The position numbers and the translations under genes are program-made. Positions 61,949-64,000 of a stretch of DNA of 64,000 nt are shown here, one piece after another. Positions within the stretch are counted from its first letter, which is position 1, and each line of letters begins with the position of its first letter. The notes under the pieces were generated by a model. It worked only from the letters and a program-made list of their open reading frames with translations, was not told the DNA's origin and did no database searches. This DNA comes from Ignavibacteria bacterium (GTDB taxonomy: Bacteria > Bacteroidota > Ignavibacteria > Kapaibacteriales > UBA4661). The stretch is taken from NCBI GenBank assembly GCA_013298775.1, contig JAAFIV010000009.1, positions 1 to 64,000 on the forward strand, read 5' to 3'.

Positions 61949-64000
61949 ATGCCTTCCTCTTCTTCCTTCTCGCGCCTTCTGGGGCGTGCTGCCGATAATA
62001 TCTCATATATACTCGCTTGCGTGGCATTGTTACTTTCCTGCTCCTACGCTTCCTTTGCACAGCAACAAGCTCTAGACTCGCTGCGCTGGCAACCCACAAA
62101 GGGCGTGGAGGGCGGCAATGTCTCCGACCTTGTGAGTGCAGGCTCTCGGCTATATGCTTCGACTGATATTGGTATTTTTCGCTCCGATAACGAAGGCAAT
62201 TCGTGGACATTGTTGCCCAATGATGTCATCAATAGACCTGTTCGTCTGGCAGCAAAAGGAACGGATGTGTACGCTTACGTGTCCGTCTCAACGATAGATT
62301 TTTCGCCACTGCTCCGTTTTTCACCTAATCAAGGGGAAAGTGGTGTCCTCCGCTCGCGTGATGGTGGTATGACGTGGCAGCCCGTTGGAACGGGCGTATT
62401 GTCGAATATTACACAAATCCTCACGACCGACAACGCCATCTTTGCCGTGAAAAGTACACGTTTGCCGCTGGTAAGTGGAGTTGCCAATGCGACACAAACC
62501 ATTTTTCGCTCGACTGACGATGGCGCGACATGGCAGCAAATACGTTCATTGGAGAATGTCGTCATAAACTGGAGACCAAACGGCAGTACCGTATATGCTT
62601 TTACAGCAACACAAACCATTGCTGCCAATGGTCGGACGCTGGTAGCTGTTGCTCAGGGGCAAGGCATTCTGCGCTCTGAGGATAATGGTACGACATGGCA
62701 GAATGTTAGTTCTATGACCGCTTCGGCGTACTATACTTCCATTATGCAGGCAAATAATCAGTTCTTTGTTACCGAAAAAACATCAAACAATTCTACTCAG
62801 GGCGTTCGCATTTTTCGTTCATCCGATGGCGGAAAAACCTGGCTTCTTGCTCCGTCGTCCTCTGGGCTTTCATATGCACAATTTTCGCATATGATATCTC
62901 TTGGGTCTGTACTCTTTGCCGTTGCGTCTAATATCTTCAACCTTCCTTCTACCTTCAATGTATTTTACCGTCACGAAAATATTTTACGTTCCACAGACAA
63001 CGGCGCATCATGGAGTAGCACTACGGCACTGAACCTTGAGTTTGGTGCTTTTGCACGGTGCGTTACGGTAATAGGTCCAAGAGTACTTCTTGGAACAGAT
63101 GTTATGGGCATTCTTCGCCCTATCAACATTGGTATGTCGTGGGAACGATTAAACACAGGACTCCTGAATGCTTATCACAAGCGGGGTACTGCTAATACGT
63201 TGGGCGCATTTAATGTACGCGGAACAACCCTTTATGCGCAAACAGCGCATGGAGTATGGAAGACTGATGATAAAGGAGAAACATGGATAGAGATTGTTAC
63301 ACCAGAGGGGCGGGAGGGTCTTTTTGGCTCTTTCGCTACGTTTGGTCGAGGATTTACAACTTCTCATCTGCAAACGGATAATGTTAAATTTGCTGTTGCT
63401 GTGCAGGGACAATTTAGCTGGGATGACCTCAAACGCTCTCTCGACGGTGGAAAAACGTGGAGAACGATTGTCGATGCGGGAGAACTTACTAATCCTCTTA
63501 GCCTTTCTGTGAACGCTCGTATAGAAACGTTTGCAGCTCAAAATCCACAGATATTGTATGTTGGGGTACGAGAATTAACATCGGGAAGCTTTGGCGGTGG
63601 TGCTACTTCCGTTCCATCACTATTCGCCTCTGCATCTGGTGGTGGATCTTTTACATCAGGTAGTTCGCGATTTGAGCTGTACCGCTCGACAAATGGCGGA
63701 GCAACATGGGCAAAAGCGCAGAAAATCAATGATTTGGGCATAGATATTCTTTATGCAACTGAATCTGAAGTATATGCTATTTTGAATAGTAATAGGCGTA
63801 TCTATCGTTCTACGGATAATGGAAGCACATGGAAAAGCATAGCATCACAGACCGTATTTGCCCCAAATCAGATGTATGATGGAATACCCTTTATCAATGA
63901 CTTTATTATCAATAATAATGTTTTCTATATCGCATCAAGTACAGGGGTGTATTACAGCACAGATAAAGGAGGTACATTTCGCCCAATTAATACAGGGTTA
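61949..64000 (+). CDS. Sortilin/BNR-repeat secreted protein, partial (runs off window end)
   Basis: An open frame of 684 codons from the ATG at 61949 with no stop before the right edge. The signal peptide holds ILACVALLLSCSYASFAQQQ; Cys in LLLSC could also mark a lipoprotein. At least ten Asp-box (BNR) motifs occur along the frame, for example RSRDGGMTWQ, RSTDDGATWQ, RSEDNGTTWQ, RSSDGGKTWL, RSTDNGASWS, KTDDKGETWI, RSLDGGKTWR, RSTNGGATWA and RSTDNGSTWK, spaced about 45-90 residues, as in beta-propellers of the sortilin/VPS10 type. In this bacterial group such proteins often end in a T9SS sorting domain, which cannot be checked here. Function unknown; possibly surface glycan binding. Confidence 0.85.
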   Translation, partial: MPSSSSFSRLLGRAADNISYILACVALLLSCSYASFAQQQALDSLRWQPTKGVEGGNVSDLVSAGSRLYASTDIGIFRSDNEGNSWTLLPNDVINRPVRLAAKGTDVYAYVSVSTIDFSPLLRFSPNQGESGVLRSRDGGMTWQPVGTGVLSNITQILTTDNAIFAVKSTRLPLVSGVANATQTIFRSTDDGATWQQIRSLENVVINWRPNGSTVYAFTATQTIAANGRTLVAVAQGQGILRSEDNGTTWQNVSSMTASAYYTSIMQANNQFFVTEKTSNNSTQGVRIFRSSDGGKTWLLAPSSSGLSYAQFSHMISLGSVLFAVASNIFNLPSTFNVFYRHENILRSTDNGASWSSTTALNLEFGAFARCVTVIGPRVLLGTDVMGILRPINIGMSWERLNTGLLNAYHKRGTANTLGAFNVRGTTLYAQTAHGVWKTDDKGETWIEIVTPEGREGLFGSFATFGRGFTTSHLQTDNVKFAVAVQGQFSWDDLKRSLDGGKTWRTIVDAGELTNPLSLSVNARIETFAAQNPQILYVGVRELTSGSFGGGATSVPSLFASASGGGSFTSGSSRFELYRSTNGGATWAKAQKINDLGIDILYATESEVYAILNSNRRIYRSTDNGSTWKSIASQTVFAPNQMYDGIPFINDFIINNNVFYIASSTGVYYSTDKGGTFRPINTGL

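Overview
The window reads as one stretch of chromosome from a free-living Gram-negative bacterium of the FCB superphylum (Bacteroidota/Chlorobi side; Ignavibacteria or Kapabacteria-like is my best guess). Evidence: a 1952-residue secreted protein ending in a type IX secretion (T9SS) C-terminal sorting domain, an Oar-type TonB receptor with a carboxypeptidase-regulatory-like domain, a Reg_prop propeller/Y_Y_Y sensor fused to a class III cyclase, two SurA/PrsA-like periplasmic isomerases, and many outer-membrane proteins. The taxonomic placement is inference. No rRNA, tRNA, phage, integrase or CRISPR array was seen. The last gene runs off the right edge.

Layout. 0-6 kb: plsX and fabH (fatty-acid/phospholipid synthesis) with a MazF-type toxin-antitoxin pair between them, then an outer-membrane protein, a small membrane protein and an AI-2E family permease. 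6-13 kb: two periplasmic peptidyl-prolyl isomerases, queC, purine nucleoside phosphorylase and a CruF-like carotenoid gene, closed by a strong bidirectional terminator shared with serS. 13-25 kb: serS, a 1152-residue sensor adenylate cyclase, a cystathionine gamma-synthase/lyase, dxs, a second MazF-like pair and a chemoreceptor with an extra C-terminal domain. 25-37 kb: DedA protein, miaB, the giant T9SS protein, glyS, a Wzz-like protein with a small partner. 37-42 kb (minus strand): a YnjBCD-like ABC importer followed by a radical SAM gene, then a GxxExxY gene. 42-54.5 kb: a TonB receptor divergent from a TetR-controlled efflux operon (tolC, adaptor, RND pump) that carries three passenger genes: a PD-(D/E)XK protein and a HEPN/MNT-like pair. 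54.7-58 kb: cyanophycinase next to a shortened cyanophycin synthetase that resembles CphA2 (ATP-grasp kept, Mur-ligase P-loop lost). 58-64 kb: an OmpA-like protein, a putative zinc metalloprotease, a VapBC pair and a BNR/sortilin-type secreted protein.

The genes are housekeeping or envelope-oriented, but the gaps are unusual. At least six unrelated families of intergenic palindromic repeats (called A to F here) recur, none inside a conserved domain. Short tandem repeats of 13-16 bp in three or four copies lie in several gaps. Small toxin-like or nuclease-fold modules sit inside otherwise conserved operons. The most notable candidate system is the CphB/CphA2-like pair, which could hydrolyse cyanophycin to dipeptide and repolymerise it. 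Next are the radical SAM/ABC importer cluster and the HEPN gene with a minimal MNT-like partner. All functional calls come from reading motifs by eye; no database search was run.
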